Source: Bacteroidales bacterium
Lineage (GTDB): Bacteria > Bacteroidota > Bacteroidia > Bacteroidales > ML635J-15
DNA: 64,000 nucleotides
Reading direction: 5' to 3'
NCBI GenBank assembly: GCA_017620015.1
Contig: JAFZRE010000023.1
Coordinates: 151,579 to 215,578 of the forward strand
Shown here: piece after piece, positions 24,405-31,969 of the stretch
Layout: every line of letters begins with the position of its first letter
Numbering within the stretch: the first letter of the stretch is position 1
Made by a program: the position numbers and the translations under genes
Notes under the pieces: model-generated
Told to the model about the DNA's origin: nothing
The model's database searches: none
Seen by the model: the letters and a program-made list of their open reading frames with translations, nothing else

Positions 24405-25751
24405 ATGGTAGAAACAAACCGCATAGAATTCAAAAGCCAATTGACTGATGACCTTGATATTGAGAAGGAAGTCATTTCTTTTCTTAATTATCGGGAAGGC
24501 GGTATCATATATATCGGTATCGAAAAGGACGGTCATCCTATTGGTGTGGATAACATTGACGCTGCCGTTCTGAAGATTAAGGACAGGATTCGTCAGAATG
24601 TTATGCCGTCGCCTATGGGGTTGTTCGATGTTCTGGTCGAGAATATTGATGGTGTCGATGTGATTAAAATTTTCTTGGCATCAGGAACGGAAAAGCCATA
24701 CTACAAAACAAAGTATGGCATGAGTACGCGTGGTTGCTACATTCGCGTGGGAACTGCTGCCGAACCAATGCCGACGGCTATGATTGAAGACCTTTTCTCT
24801 CATAGGGTACGCAATTCACTGAGAAATATTCCGTCACCACGGCAAAAACTGACATTCCGCCAGCTTCATATCTATTATGATTCGAAGGGCTTAGTGCTGA
24901 ACAATGCATTTGAACAGACATTGGACTTTCTTACCGATGATGGTAGATACAATTATGTAGCGTTTCTTTTGGCCGACGAAAACAATGTTTCGATAAAAGT
25001 TGCCAAATATTCGGGAACCGAGCGTTTTGATTTGATTTCGAACAACGAATACGGGTATTGCAGTTTGCTCAAGGCTACCGATTTGGTTCTAGATAAACTA
25101 AATACTGAAAACTACATATTCACCCGGAAGACCGAAAAATTCAGGGTTGACACACCTATGTGGGACAAGCTGGCTGTTCGTGAGGCCGTGATAAACGCCA
25201 TTGTACACAACGATTACACTAACGAGGTTGCTCCCAAGTTTGAGATTTTTTCCGATCGGCTTGAGATAACCTCATACGGAACAATTCCTATTGGCTTGAC
25301 TAAAGATGAATTTTTTAGTGGGGTAAGCATTCCGCGCAACAAGGAACTGATGCGAGTTTTCCGTGATGTTGAAATGGTGGAGGCGTTGGGTTCGGGCATG
25401 CCGGTTATACTGCGAAAGTATGGCCGTGAAGCATACGAATTTTCGGAACATTTCATTCATTTGGTAATGCCAGCGAATGAAAATGTCCCTAAAAATGTCC
25501 CTAAAAATGTCCCTAAAAATGAGCCTAAAAATGAGCCTAAAAATGATACCAAAAATGATACCAAAAATGATACCAAAAAACGGCGCGAACTCATTGTAAA
25601 TCTGATAAAAAGGGACAATAACATTTCTATAGCAGAAATTGCAAAAAAAGTAGGAGTTAAACCATTGACCATAAAGCGAGAACTTGCCGAAATGCGGCAC
25701 ATAGTTCAGCACGTTGGGCCAACCCGTGGAGGACATTGGGAATTTTTGTAA
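24405..25751 (+). CDS. Schlafen-AlbA/HATPase-type putative transcriptional regulator
   Basis: A 448-residue protein. An N-terminal AlbA_2 (Schlafen-type) nucleic-acid-binding domain has EFKSQLTD...EVISFLNYREGGIIYIGIEKDG (about 8-45). A central GHKL-like HATPase_c_4 region has REAVINAIVHNDYT...FEIFSDRLEITSYG (about 265-300) and ends in VEALGSGMPVI. A C-terminal winged helix (about 395-448) follows. Between them a low-complexity linker of eight KN-x-PK/TK units (about 360-391) is encoded by eight 12-bp tandem repeats. Proteins of this class are widespread as predicted regulators, and some act in defence. The AlbA part is about 130 residues and the length is normal apart from the linker. TAATTTTG at 24362-24369 could be its -7 box. 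Confidence 0.85.
   Translation: MVETNRIEFKSQLTDDLDIEKEVISFLNYREGGIIYIGIEKDGHPIGVDNIDAAVLKIKDRIRQNVMPSPMGLFDVLVENIDGVDVIKIFLASGTEKPYYKTKYGMSTRGCYIRVGTAAEPMPTAMIEDLFSHRVRNSLRNIPSPRQKLTFRQLHIYYDSKGLVLNNAFEQTLDFLTDDGRYNYVAFLLADENNVSIKVAKYSGTERFDLISNNEYGYCSLLKATDLVLDKLNTENYIFTRKTEKFRVDTPMWDKLAVREAVINAIVHNDYTNEVAPKFEIFSDRLEITSYGTIPIGLTKDEFFSGVSIPRNKELMRVFRDVEMVEALGSGMPVILRKYGREAYEFSEHFIHLVMPANENVPKNVPKNVPKNEPKNEPKNDTKNDTKNDTKKRRELIVNLIKRDNNISIAEIAKKVGVKPLTIKRELAEMRHIVQHVGPTRGGHWEFL
25482..25577 (+). repeat. Eight in-frame 12-bp tandem repeats
   Basis: Three AATGTCCCTAAA, two AATGAGCCTAAA and three AATGATACCAAA units lie head to tail inside the AlbA/HATPase gene. Loss or gain of a unit keeps the frame, so linker length could vary by slippage. 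Confidence 0.9.
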
Positions 25752-25826
25752 CAATAAATAATAAACTGAATAATAAGGATAACAAAAAAACAAATGATAT
25801 AACTTAACTTAAAATATTAACATTCT

Positions 25827-25956
25827 GAGCTTTACGCTCTTATTCTCGAGGTGATAAAATCTGGTAAATTTTTCAAGTAGCGAGAATAGAATGCGAAAAG
25901 TTCACGTCTTTAGGCGTGAGTTGTTTCGTGTTTATTAGCTACGATGGTTTACCAGA
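25827..25956 (+). ncRNA. Candidate structured RNA / long hairpin upstream of a small HTH gene
   Basis: An outer stem TCTGGTAAA (25860-25868) pairs perfectly with TTTACCAGA (25948-25956). Nested pairs follow: GTAGC/GCTAC (25877-25881, 25938-25942), GCGAAA/TTTCGT (25893-25898, 25924-25929) and TCACG/CGTGA (25902-25906, 25915-25919) with a TAAA-type tip. TATTCTCG (25841-25848) can pair perfectly with CGAGAATA (25881-25888), which would compete with the nested helix. A small GAGC/GCTC hairpin (25827-25839) precedes it. It ends 48 nt before the ATG of the HTH gene. It could be a cis-regulatory leader or a DNA element. I know of no named family. Confidence 0.5.
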
Positions 25957-26004
25957 GCCTTTCACTTCTAATAAGCAAAAAAACGAAATGGCTTACGCTT
26001 TTTT

Positions 26005-26238
26005 ATGAGCACGACAGACGAAATACATATTGGGAAACAGATACGGCAAGTTCTTGAAAAACAAGGACGGACAATAACTTGGTTGGCGAAACAAATCGGA
26101 TGTTCACGCGAAAATCTGTACAAGGTTTTTCGTCGCAAATGGATTCATACCGATATGCTACAGAAAATCAGCCTGGCACTTGGCTACGATTTCTTCAAGG
26201 TGTATACAGAATGGTATGAACGACAAAAAAATCAATGA
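26005..26238 (+). CDS. Small XRE-like helix-turn-helix protein
   Basis: A 77-residue protein. Residues about 8-62 form a helix-turn-helix (IGKQIRQVLEKQGRTITWLAKQIGC followed by SRENLYKVFRRKWIHTDMLQKISLAL). The C-terminus FFKVYTEWYERQKNQ is amphipathic. Tiny HTH proteins with this IHIGK...FFK layout are common in Bacteroidetes, and their targets are unknown. The start lies directly after a T-rich stretch. A long structured segment occupies the 150 bp upstream and may control it. A 32-bp perfect palindrome follows the stop. Confidence 0.8.
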   Translation: MSTTDEIHIGKQIRQVLEKQGRTITWLAKQIGCSRENLYKVFRRKWIHTDMLQKISLALGYDFFKVYTEWYERQKNQ

Positions 26239-26247
26239 TTCAATTGT

Positions 26248-26279
26248 ATGTAGCGGCGCAATGCATTGCGCCGCTACAT
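26248..26279. repeat. Perfect 32-bp palindrome
   Basis: Arms ATGTAGCGGCGCAATG (26248-26263) and their exact complement (26264-26279) meet without a spacer. It is markedly more GC-rich than its surroundings. Similar GTAGCGGCGCAATGC palindromes occur as dispersed intergenic elements in many bacteria. It could also act as a transcription barrier after the HTH gene. Confidence 0.75.
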
Positions 26280-26466
26280 ATTTATCCATTATACATTGTT
26301 AATTATCCATTGTTAATTCGATTTGTTAACCAAATTTCCAATCTATTGTACAAAAAATCAACAAAAATAGGTACAACTAGCACCAAATAAACCGCCAACA
26401 TTAAGGATGGCTTTTTGTTAATTTGTAGTTGTAAAAAACAATTTAATATTAACTAATGTAATTGTC

Positions 26467-26694
26467 ATGAAAAAGTTTTTAGTAATCTTGGCAGTGGTTG
26501 CAACTGCAGCAGTATTGTTCTCATCGTGTGGTAAGGGGTGCAAATGCACATACAAGGAAGATGGAAAGAAAATTTATGTCCGTGAATCGGATTATCGCTA
26601 TTTTGATAAGCTTGATTACAAGGACGAGTGCGTTGGAAATTCTGACCATGGAACTACATGGGATGGTGTTTCTTGGGAATTAGACTGCAAGTAA
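26467..26694 (+). CDS. Small lipoprotein, unknown function
   Basis: This 75-residue protein has a signal peptide with lipobox LFSSC (Cys21). The mature part of about 55 residues is hydrophilic and Cys-containing (GKGCKC, DECVG, LDCK), with Tyr- and Asp-rich sequence. I do not recognise a family. It ends shortly before a strong terminator, and an A-rich leader precedes the ATG, so it is probably monocistronic. Confidence 0.75.
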   Translation: MKKFLVILAVVATAAVLFSSCGKGCKCTYKEDGKKIYVRESDYRYFDKLDYKDECVGNSDHGTTWDGVSWELDCK

Positions 26695-26706
26695 TCTTTT
26701 AATGTA

Positions 26707-26748
26707 AATAAGGCAATAGGCTGCAATGCGGTCTATTGCCTTATTGTG
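26707..26748 (+). terminator. Terminator of the small lipoprotein gene
   Basis: Arms AATAAGGCAATAG (26707-26719) and CTATTGCCTTATT (26733-26745) form a perfect 13-bp stem with a 13-nt loop. The T run is poor. Confidence 0.65.
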
Positions 26749-26788
26749 TGATATTGAAATTTAAAGACAAACGGCAAAATATAAGAAT

Positions 26789-28690
26789 ATGAAAATTAAA
26801 GTGCTATTAAGAATTGTAATTGTAACTGCATTGGGAATTTGTGCATTGTGCGGATGCAATAGGCGCGAAACATACATTGTATTTTTTGATGCTAATGGTG
26901 GAACAGGAACAATGCGTTCGCAAGTGTTTGAGGAAAGAGAAGCGCAAGCACTTAGGCAAAACACATTTACCCGCGACGGATACTCGTTCTCTGGATGGAA
27001 CACCTCCCAAAGCGGTAGCGGAACGGCATATAGCAACGGACAGACAATTACTGTTAGTTCTGATATGACATTGTATGCACAATGGTCAAATGGTTCTTCT
27101 CAAGGGGGTAACGGTTTGGGAAGTGGCAGTGGTAGCGGAACAGGAGACGACCCTGGAAGTGGTAGTGGAACACAAGGTGGTGGCAATGGCACTCATAATG
27201 GACATGATTACGTTGACCTCGGTTTGCGAAGCGGAACCTTATGGGCAACGTGTAATGTTGGTGCTAATACCCCTGAAGGCAGTGGCGATTTGTTTGCTTG
27301 GGCTGAGACTTCACCCAAAGAATCTTACACACAATCAAATTATAAATATTATTGTGATGATGGCACAGATAGAGGCTACACAAAATATGTTCGCAGGTAT
27401 CAAGATGGTTATCCAAATTTCTTTTCAGATGGGTTACGTATTCTTGAAGCTTGCGATGATGCCGCTACGTTCAATTGGGGAAGCGGATGGCAAACTCCAT
27501 CCCCATCTCAAGTCGAAGAACTTTTTTATGATTGTCAATATGTTGAAACTGCGCAAAACGGTGTTCGAGGGAAACTGTTCAGAGGACCTAACGGAAACAC
27601 TATTTTTATTCCTTCTATAATTGAATATGATAATAATAGTTACCGCTATTGGACTAATTCATTATGTACTAATTCTGATCCTACTTTTCTACAAGTCTAT
27701 GGTCAACATGCTGTGGTTTTTGTAAACGAATTAAGACATAGATATTTATGTGCATTTGTCCGTCCTGTTCGCGGTTCTGCAACACTAACACCGACAGCCC
27801 CATCTGTAATTACAAATTCGGCAACAAATATAACCACTTATAGCGCTACTCTTAATGGAAATATTACATCAGCTGGTGGAGCAAACGTAACAGAAAAGGG
27901 GTTTGTATATGGGACAAATCCAAATAATCTTTCAGGACGAACTCAGAGTGGGGGCGCTTCTTCCATTTATAACGAAACAATTACAGGATTATCTCAGGGC
28001 ACTATCTATTATTATAAAGCATATGCTACAAATAGTGCAGGAACTACCTATGGCGACATTCTGACATTCACTACTAATGGTATATTGAACGAGCATATTT
28101 GGGTTGACCTTGGCTTGCCTTCTGGCACCAAGTGGGCAACCTGCAATGTAGGCGCAACCACCCCTGAAGGTTACGGCAACTACTACGCGTGGGGTGAAAC
28201 AACTACAAAAGAAAACTATCGTTGGAGTACATATCGCTGGTGCACTGGTAGTGGAAATACCTTCTTTACCAAGTATTGCAACAATGCAGAATACGGCAAC
28301 AACGGCTTTACTGACGCGCTTACAACCTTGGAAACCTCCGACGACGCTGCCACAGCCAACTGGGGTTCGGGCTGGAGAATGCCGACTGAAACAGAAATGA
28401 GAGAACTTAAAGATAATTGCATTGTAACTTGGACAACACAGAACGGCAAATGGGGACGCTTGTTTACCGGATCTAACGGCAATTACATATTCCTGCCCGC
28501 TGCTGGCTACCGCTACGATAGCAGTCTCTACAGGAACGGTTTAGACGGCAGTTACTGGTCGAGTTCGCTCTGCACGGACTGCCTCCCGAGATACGCGTGG
28601 TATCTCTCCTTCGATTCGGGCAATTACGGCATGAGTAACCTAGATGGGGACCGCTGCCGTGGACGATCTGTGCGTCCTGTATGTCAATAA
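26789..28690 (+). CDS. Surface lipoprotein with InlB-type repeat and two Fibrobacter major paralogous domains
   Basis: This 633-residue protein has a lipoprotein signal (LCGC, Cys23). A Listeria-Bacteroides (InlB B-type) repeat follows at about 30-95 (FFDANGGTGTM...GYSFSGWNT...MTLYAQW), then a Gly/Ser-rich linker (about 98-132). The first Fib_succ_major-type domain runs about 137-330 (YVDLGLRSGTLWATCNVGAN...RPVRG). A fibronectin-like segment (about 338-430; TYSATLNGNITSAGGANVTEKGFVYG) leads to a second, better-conserved copy (about 435-633) that ends in RGRSVRPVCQ. Such proteins are cell-surface and often species-variable, probably for adhesion or binding. The second domain has higher GC, and its codons differ from the first, so the two copies are old or differently acquired. 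Confidence 0.85.
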   Translation: MKIKVLLRIVIVTALGICALCGCNRRETYIVFFDANGGTGTMRSQVFEEREAQALRQNTFTRDGYSFSGWNTSQSGSGTAYSNGQTITVSSDMTLYAQWSNGSSQGGNGLGSGSGSGTGDDPGSGSGTQGGGNGTHNGHDYVDLGLRSGTLWATCNVGANTPEGSGDLFAWAETSPKESYTQSNYKYYCDDGTDRGYTKYVRRYQDGYPNFFSDGLRILEACDDAATFNWGSGWQTPSPSQVEELFYDCQYVETAQNGVRGKLFRGPNGNTIFIPSIIEYDNNSYRYWTNSLCTNSDPTFLQVYGQHAVVFVNELRHRYLCAFVRPVRGSATLTPTAPSVITNSATNITTYSATLNGNITSAGGANVTEKGFVYGTNPNNLSGRTQSGGASSIYNETITGLSQGTIYYYKAYATNSAGTTYGDILTFTTNGILNEHIWVDLGLPSGTKWATCNVGATTPEGYGNYYAWGETTTKENYRWSTYRWCTGSGNTFFTKYCNNAEYGNNGFTDALTTLETSDDAATANWGSGWRMPTETEMRELKDNCIVTWTTQNGKWGRLFTGSNGNYIFLPAAGYRYDSSLYRNGLDGSYWSSSLCTDCLPRYAWYLSFDSGNYGMSNLDGDRCRGRSVRPVCQ

Positions 28691-28724
28691 ACATAACTTT
28701 ATAAAATAATAGAAGAACTATAAA

Positions 28725-29432
28725 ATGAGTAATAATACAAACAATGCTAGCAACAGTATGAACACGAGCGATGATAATATTAATATGGATATGTTTTGTG
28801 ATAAATTCTTGGATATTGAAATTGACGATGTAAGTGATAACGATAATTTTTTTGTTGCCACAAAAAATATTGCCAACCCATGCATAAATAGGCAAATGGG
28901 AATAAAAGAATTTTTATTGCCAGAATCTTTCTGCCACGCATCATTCATGCTAATGAAAGAAATAGAAAAGCATAATAACGACAACTTGTGCCTTGACGGT
29001 TACATATATCCTGCATTGTATTGCTTCCGCCAGTATCTTGAATTGACAATGAAAGAATCAATAAGACGATACAAAATAAACTATTGCAATGCAAAACCAA
29101 AAGAGGTGCAATTCAAGTCAATACATAACCTTGTGGAATTATTCAAAGAACTAAAAGAATGTAAAGATATAATAAGAGATTTCCCCTCGGCAACAATAAA
29201 TAATGTTTCTAGAATTATTGAAGAAATCCAGGGCTTTGAGAAACAGGTAGATTTTAGGTATCCATTTGATTATATGAAAAATGGGAAAATGCCAGATCCT
29301 TCAGATAGAGTCGTGTATAATAACCTATCTCAATTATACGATATGGATAACATGAAGGTTATGATGCAAAAACTATATAAGTTCTTTGATGGCATTTCAA
29401 ATTTAGCATATATCGAACCGCAATATGATTAA
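28725..29432 (+). CDS. Hypothetical protein, 235 residues, possibly HEPN-like
   Basis: An unrecognised soluble protein that starts with an Asn/Ser-rich low-complexity tail (about 1-20). The central segment YPALYCFRQYLELTMKES (about 89-106) followed by SIHNLVELFKELK (about 125-137) resembles the helical pattern of HEPN-type domains. The canonical R-x4-6-H ribonuclease motif was not found, so this is only a suggestion. AT-rich composition and the position between a variable surface protein and a repeat-framed ATPase suggest an accessory gene. The hairpin at 29475 could serve as its terminator. Confidence 0.6.
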   Translation: MSNNTNNASNSMNTSDDNINMDMFCDKFLDIEIDDVSDNDNFFVATKNIANPCINRQMGIKEFLLPESFCHASFMLMKEIEKHNNDNLCLDGYIYPALYCFRQYLELTMKESIRRYKINYCNAKPKEVQFKSIHNLVELFKELKECKDIIRDFPSATINNVSRIIEEIQGFEKQVDFRYPFDYMKNGKMPDPSDRVVYNNLSQLYDMDNMKVMMQKLYKFFDGISNLAYIEPQYD

Positions 29433-29474
29433 ATCGACTTTTTCGGTCGTTGGTTGTGTCGGATTTGTTCTTCC

Positions 29475-29529
29475 AAACGATAGTAGTCGGAATCGCATAA
29501 AAACATCGCGATTCCGACTATTATCGTTT
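29475..29529. repeat. Hairpin repeat copy 1 (TAGTCGGAATCGC family)
   Basis: Arms at 29475-29496 and 29508-29529 pair at 21 of 22 positions around an 11-nt loop; the core is TAGTCGGAATCGC / GCGATTCCGACTA. The same hairpin recurs at 29624 and 31161. It may also end transcription of the gene at 28725. Confidence 0.8.
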
Positions 29530-29623
29530 TAAAATACGCTTTACTTTATAAAAAACTATAATACAATAATTATAAATGACTTACAAATTAATTTATTCCA
29601 ATTTATCTGGTCATAACACATTC

Positions 29624-29668
29624 ATAGTAGTCGGAATCGTGAAAAAATATTGAGATTCCGACTATCAT
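29624..29668. repeat. Hairpin repeat copy 2
   Basis: ATAGTAGTCGGAATC (29624-29638) pairs at 13 of 15 positions with GATTCCGACTATCAT (29654-29668). Its right arm runs directly into the TTTG -33 box of the ATPase promoter. Confidence 0.75.
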
Positions 29669-29670
29669 CG

Positions 29671-29702
29671 TTTGTGAGTTCGGAAATATTTTAATACCTT
29701 TG
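29671..29702 (+). promoter_or_regulatory. Promoter of the DUF234 ATPase gene, copy 2
   Basis: TTTG (29671-29674), 20 bp, TACCTTTG (29695-29702). The -33 box directly follows hairpin repeat copy 2, so a protein bound to the hairpin sequence would block it. Confidence 0.65.
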
Positions 29703-29728
29703 TCCCGTAAAAAATAAATGTCGTAGCT

Positions 29729-31162
29729 ATGCTGATAGGGAGAAAAAAGGAGCAAAAGGAATTTATGCGTCTTTACAATTCCGACGAGTCGGAAATGGTT
29801 GTCGTTTATGGCAGAAGACGCGTTGGGAAAACATATCTTGTAAACCAAGTATTTGCAGAAACTGGATTCACGTTCAAGGTTACTGGGCTTTACAGGAGCA
29901 AGCTTCCAAGACAGCTGGAGAATTTCACTCTCGCGCTTAAGGAATATTTTGCCGATGAACAGATACCACAGCCCAAAAGCTGGATGGAAGCCTTTGAAAA
30001 ACTGAAAGAACACCTATTGAAAAGTAAGCCTGGGAAAAAAGTCCTTTTCTTTGATGAACTTCCGTGGATGGACACAAAAGGAAGCAAATTCCTAGAAGCA
30101 TTCGAATGGTTCTGGAACAGCTGGGGCTGTGCTCGCGAAGACCTTCTGCTAATCGTGTGCGGCAGCGCAACAAACTGGATTATAAACAAACTGTTCAAGC
30201 ACAAGGGCGGACTATACAACCGCGCAGGGTCAAAAATGTTCATCCGCCAGTTTACGCTGTCGGAAACCGAACAATATCTCAAAACAAAGGGAATCGAGTA
30301 CGAGCGCTACGACATTGCCCAGATATATATGATGATGGGCGGAATTCCATATTACCTGAAGCAACTCGAACCTGGCAGAACATTGGCTGACAACATCGAC
30401 AATTGCTTTTTCCGTACAAACGGCAAACTTTGGGATGAATTCGACAACCTATACGAAACACTTTTTGCCGAATCGGAAATATATGTGCGCATTGTGGAGG
30501 CATTGGCAGGCAAGACGATTGGACTTACCCGCGAAGAAATAATCTCAATCACAAAGCTTCCCGACAACGGGATGACATCAAAGGCACTGAAAGACCTTGT
30601 AAAATGCGGTTTCGTGAGGGCGTACCAGTACTACGGACACAAGACAAAAAGCCAGACTTTCCAACTAGCCGACTTTTATACAATGTTCTATTTCAAGTTC
30701 GTAAGGGACAATTATGGGCAGGACGAGCATTTCTGGACACACCTGCTCGACAACCCGAAGAAGAATGCGTGGCTGGGTTATAGTTTCGAGCAACTGATAA
30801 AGGATCATATTGAACAGGTGAAAAATGCACTAGGCATAGGTTCGGTACTTACCACGCAGTCGTGCTGGTTTGCCGACAAACGCGACTTGGCAGACGAAGA
30901 CATTGATGGTGCGCAAATAGACTTGCTCATCGACCGCAGGGACAAGGCAATTAATATTTGCGAGGCAAAATTCTACAGCAGCGAATTTGTTATCGACAAG
31001 GAATATTCGCACAAGTTGCGCAACAAGATTGCCGCATTCAAATCGGTTGTAAAAACTCGCAAGGCCTTGGTTCCAACATTCATAACGACATTCGGCGTAA
31101 AACGCAACGCATATAGTGGCAATGTTCAGCAGGAAGTAGTGCTCGACGATTTGTTCGCCTAA
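29729..31162 (+). CDS. AAA ATPase of the archaeal ATPase/DUF234 family, copy 2
   Basis: This 477-residue homologue of the gene at 16784 shares its layout: IGRKKEQ start, Walker A GRRRVGKT (28-35), Walker B KVLFFDELPWMD (about 105-116), VCGSATNWI, FTLSETEQYL, MMGGIPYYLK, then a PD-(D/E)xK-like tail with GAQIDLLIDR and ICEAKF (about 393-415) and a DDLFA end. The two copies are clearly divergent and not a recent duplication. The family's biological role is not established. The gene is framed by TAGTCGGAATCG hairpins, two upstream and one overlapping its stop, and followed by a 33-bp-period array. Confidence 0.85.
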   Translation: MLIGRKKEQKEFMRLYNSDESEMVVVYGRRRVGKTYLVNQVFAETGFTFKVTGLYRSKLPRQLENFTLALKEYFADEQIPQPKSWMEAFEKLKEHLLKSKPGKKVLFFDELPWMDTKGSKFLEAFEWFWNSWGCAREDLLLIVCGSATNWIINKLFKHKGGLYNRAGSKMFIRQFTLSETEQYLKTKGIEYERYDIAQIYMMMGGIPYYLKQLEPGRTLADNIDNCFFRTNGKLWDEFDNLYETLFAESEIYVRIVEALAGKTIGLTREEIISITKLPDNGMTSKALKDLVKCGFVRAYQYYGHKTKSQTFQLADFYTMFYFKFVRDNYGQDEHFWTHLLDNPKKNAWLGYSFEQLIKDHIEQVKNALGIGSVLTTQSCWFADKRDLADEDIDGAQIDLLIDRRDKAINICEAKFYSSEFVIDKEYSHKLRNKIAAFKSVVKTRKALVPTFITTFGVKRNAYSGNVQQEVVLDDLFA

Positions 31163-31215
31163 ACGATGATAGTCGGAATCGCGAAAAAAAAGTGCGATTC
31201 CGACTATGATGATTT
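31161..31215. repeat. Hairpin repeat copy 3, overlapping the ATPase stop codon
   Basis: Arms 31161-31182 and 31194-31215 pair at 19 of 22 positions, with the same TAGTCGGAATCGC core as copies 1 and 2. The left arm begins in the TAA stop. It may act as terminator. Confidence 0.8.
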
Positions 31216-31232
31216 AATGGCATGCTATTTTC

Positions 31233-31349
31233 ACCTATGTTTTGGAACAAAATTCACCAAATTTCACCTATGCTTTGAAACAATTTCAATCAAATTTTAC
31301 CTATGTTTTGAAACAAAATTTGTTAAAATTTACCTATGTTTTGAAACAA
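31233..31349 (+). repeat. Array of four 18-bp repeats at exact 33-bp period
   Basis: ACCTATGTTTTGAAACAA-type units start at 31233, 31266, 31299 and 31332. The TTTTG-AAA-CAAAA core is palindromic. Unit differences are one or two bases. The array is downstream of the second DUF234 ATPase gene. An open frame runs through it (11-residue repeats with CF-E-T) because 33 is divisible by three, but nothing else suggests coding. Confidence 0.85.
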
Positions 31350-31493
31350 ATTATTATCATTATCAAGTGATTAGTGCTTGATATACAAGTACTTACACAA
31401 ACAGAGAAATATATCAAGAAAATGAGGGCAAAAAATGAAGAAAATATGCCCGCTTTCTGATGCGGAAAACACAAATGTTCAGCTTGTGTTGTG
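31350..31493. other. Intergenic, nothing recognised
   Basis: AT-rich sequence between the array and the composite repeat. No gene, terminator or promoter was recognised. Confidence 0.4.
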
Positions 31494-31600
31494 GCGGATT
31501 TGCAACCTTTAGCTCGCCCTATGGGCAACCTTTAGCTCGCTGCCAGAGGCAGCAATCCGAAACGCCCGAATATCAGCATTTGCAATGCGGATTAAAAATC
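31494..31600. repeat. Dispersed palindromic repeat (copy B, composite)
   Basis: Related to 23409-23490. It shares GCGGATTTGC...GCAATCCGAAACG arms, twofold CAACCTTTAGCTCGC, CTGCCAGAGGCAG, and the GAATATCAGCATTTG-CAATGCG tail. An extra copy of the CAACCTTTAGCTCG unit makes it longer. Confidence 0.65.
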
Positions 31601-31614
31601 CTTATATTCATATA

Positions 31615-31635
31615 GTCTGGATTACAAATCCAGAC
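31615..31635. repeat. Perfect 9-bp inverted repeat
   Basis: GTCTGGATT and AATCCAGAC are separated by 3 nt. It is probably part of the same composite intergenic repeat. Confidence 0.4.
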
Positions 31636-31762
31636 AACATTGCATTGTCCCAAAACTCAACTCACATTAAATCGTCATAGCATAGCGTAATTGTTTGTAA
31701 ATGAACAATAAATAGGTACCATTACTATCATCTATATTCCCCACATAAAAAAAACACCAAGA

Positions 31763-31795
31763 TTGAATTTCCTATCGAAAAAAGTTGTATCTTTG
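31763..31795 (+). promoter_or_regulatory. Promoter of tRNA-Leu
   Basis: TATCTTTG (31788-31795) lies 11 nt before the tRNA. The nearest TTG (31763-31765) is 22 bp upstream of it. Confidence 0.6.
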
Positions 31796-31806
31796 CACCG
31801 CAATTC

Positions 31807-31888
31807 GCGGATGTGGCGTAATTGGTAGCCGCGCTAGACTTAGGATCTAGTGCCGAAAGGCGTGGGGGTTCGAGTCCCTTCATCCGTA
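31807..31888 (+). tRNA. tRNA-Leu (anticodon TAG)
   Basis: An 82-nt class II tRNA. Acceptor GCGGATG pairs with CATCCGT with one G-T pair. The anticodon loop reads TAG within CTTAGGA. A long variable arm TGCCGAAAGGCGT and T arm GGGGG-TTCGAGT-CCCTT are present. CCA is not encoded. Confidence 0.95.
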
Positions 31889-31894
31889 CAACCG

Positions 31895-31922
31895 ACCGCA
31901 TGACATTTTAGTGCGGTTTTTT
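31895..31922 (+). terminator. Terminator of tRNA-Leu
   Basis: ACCGCA (31895-31900) and TGCGGT (31912-31917) form a 6-bp stem followed by six T. Confidence 0.65.
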
Positions 31923-31969
31923 AGATTATATGATTTTGTAATTTAGTAATTTTTCAAAAAAACGACCTA

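Noticed and set aside
31233..31349. Possible CRISPR array
   Set aside because: Spacers are only 15 bp and similar to each other, repeats are 18 bp, and there are no cas genes.
31166..31381. 71-codon open frame with 11-residue CFET-type repeats
   Set aside because: It only reads through the 33-bp array because 33 is divisible by three. It starts inside a hairpin, lacks a promoter, and a second 33-bp array in the window is not open.
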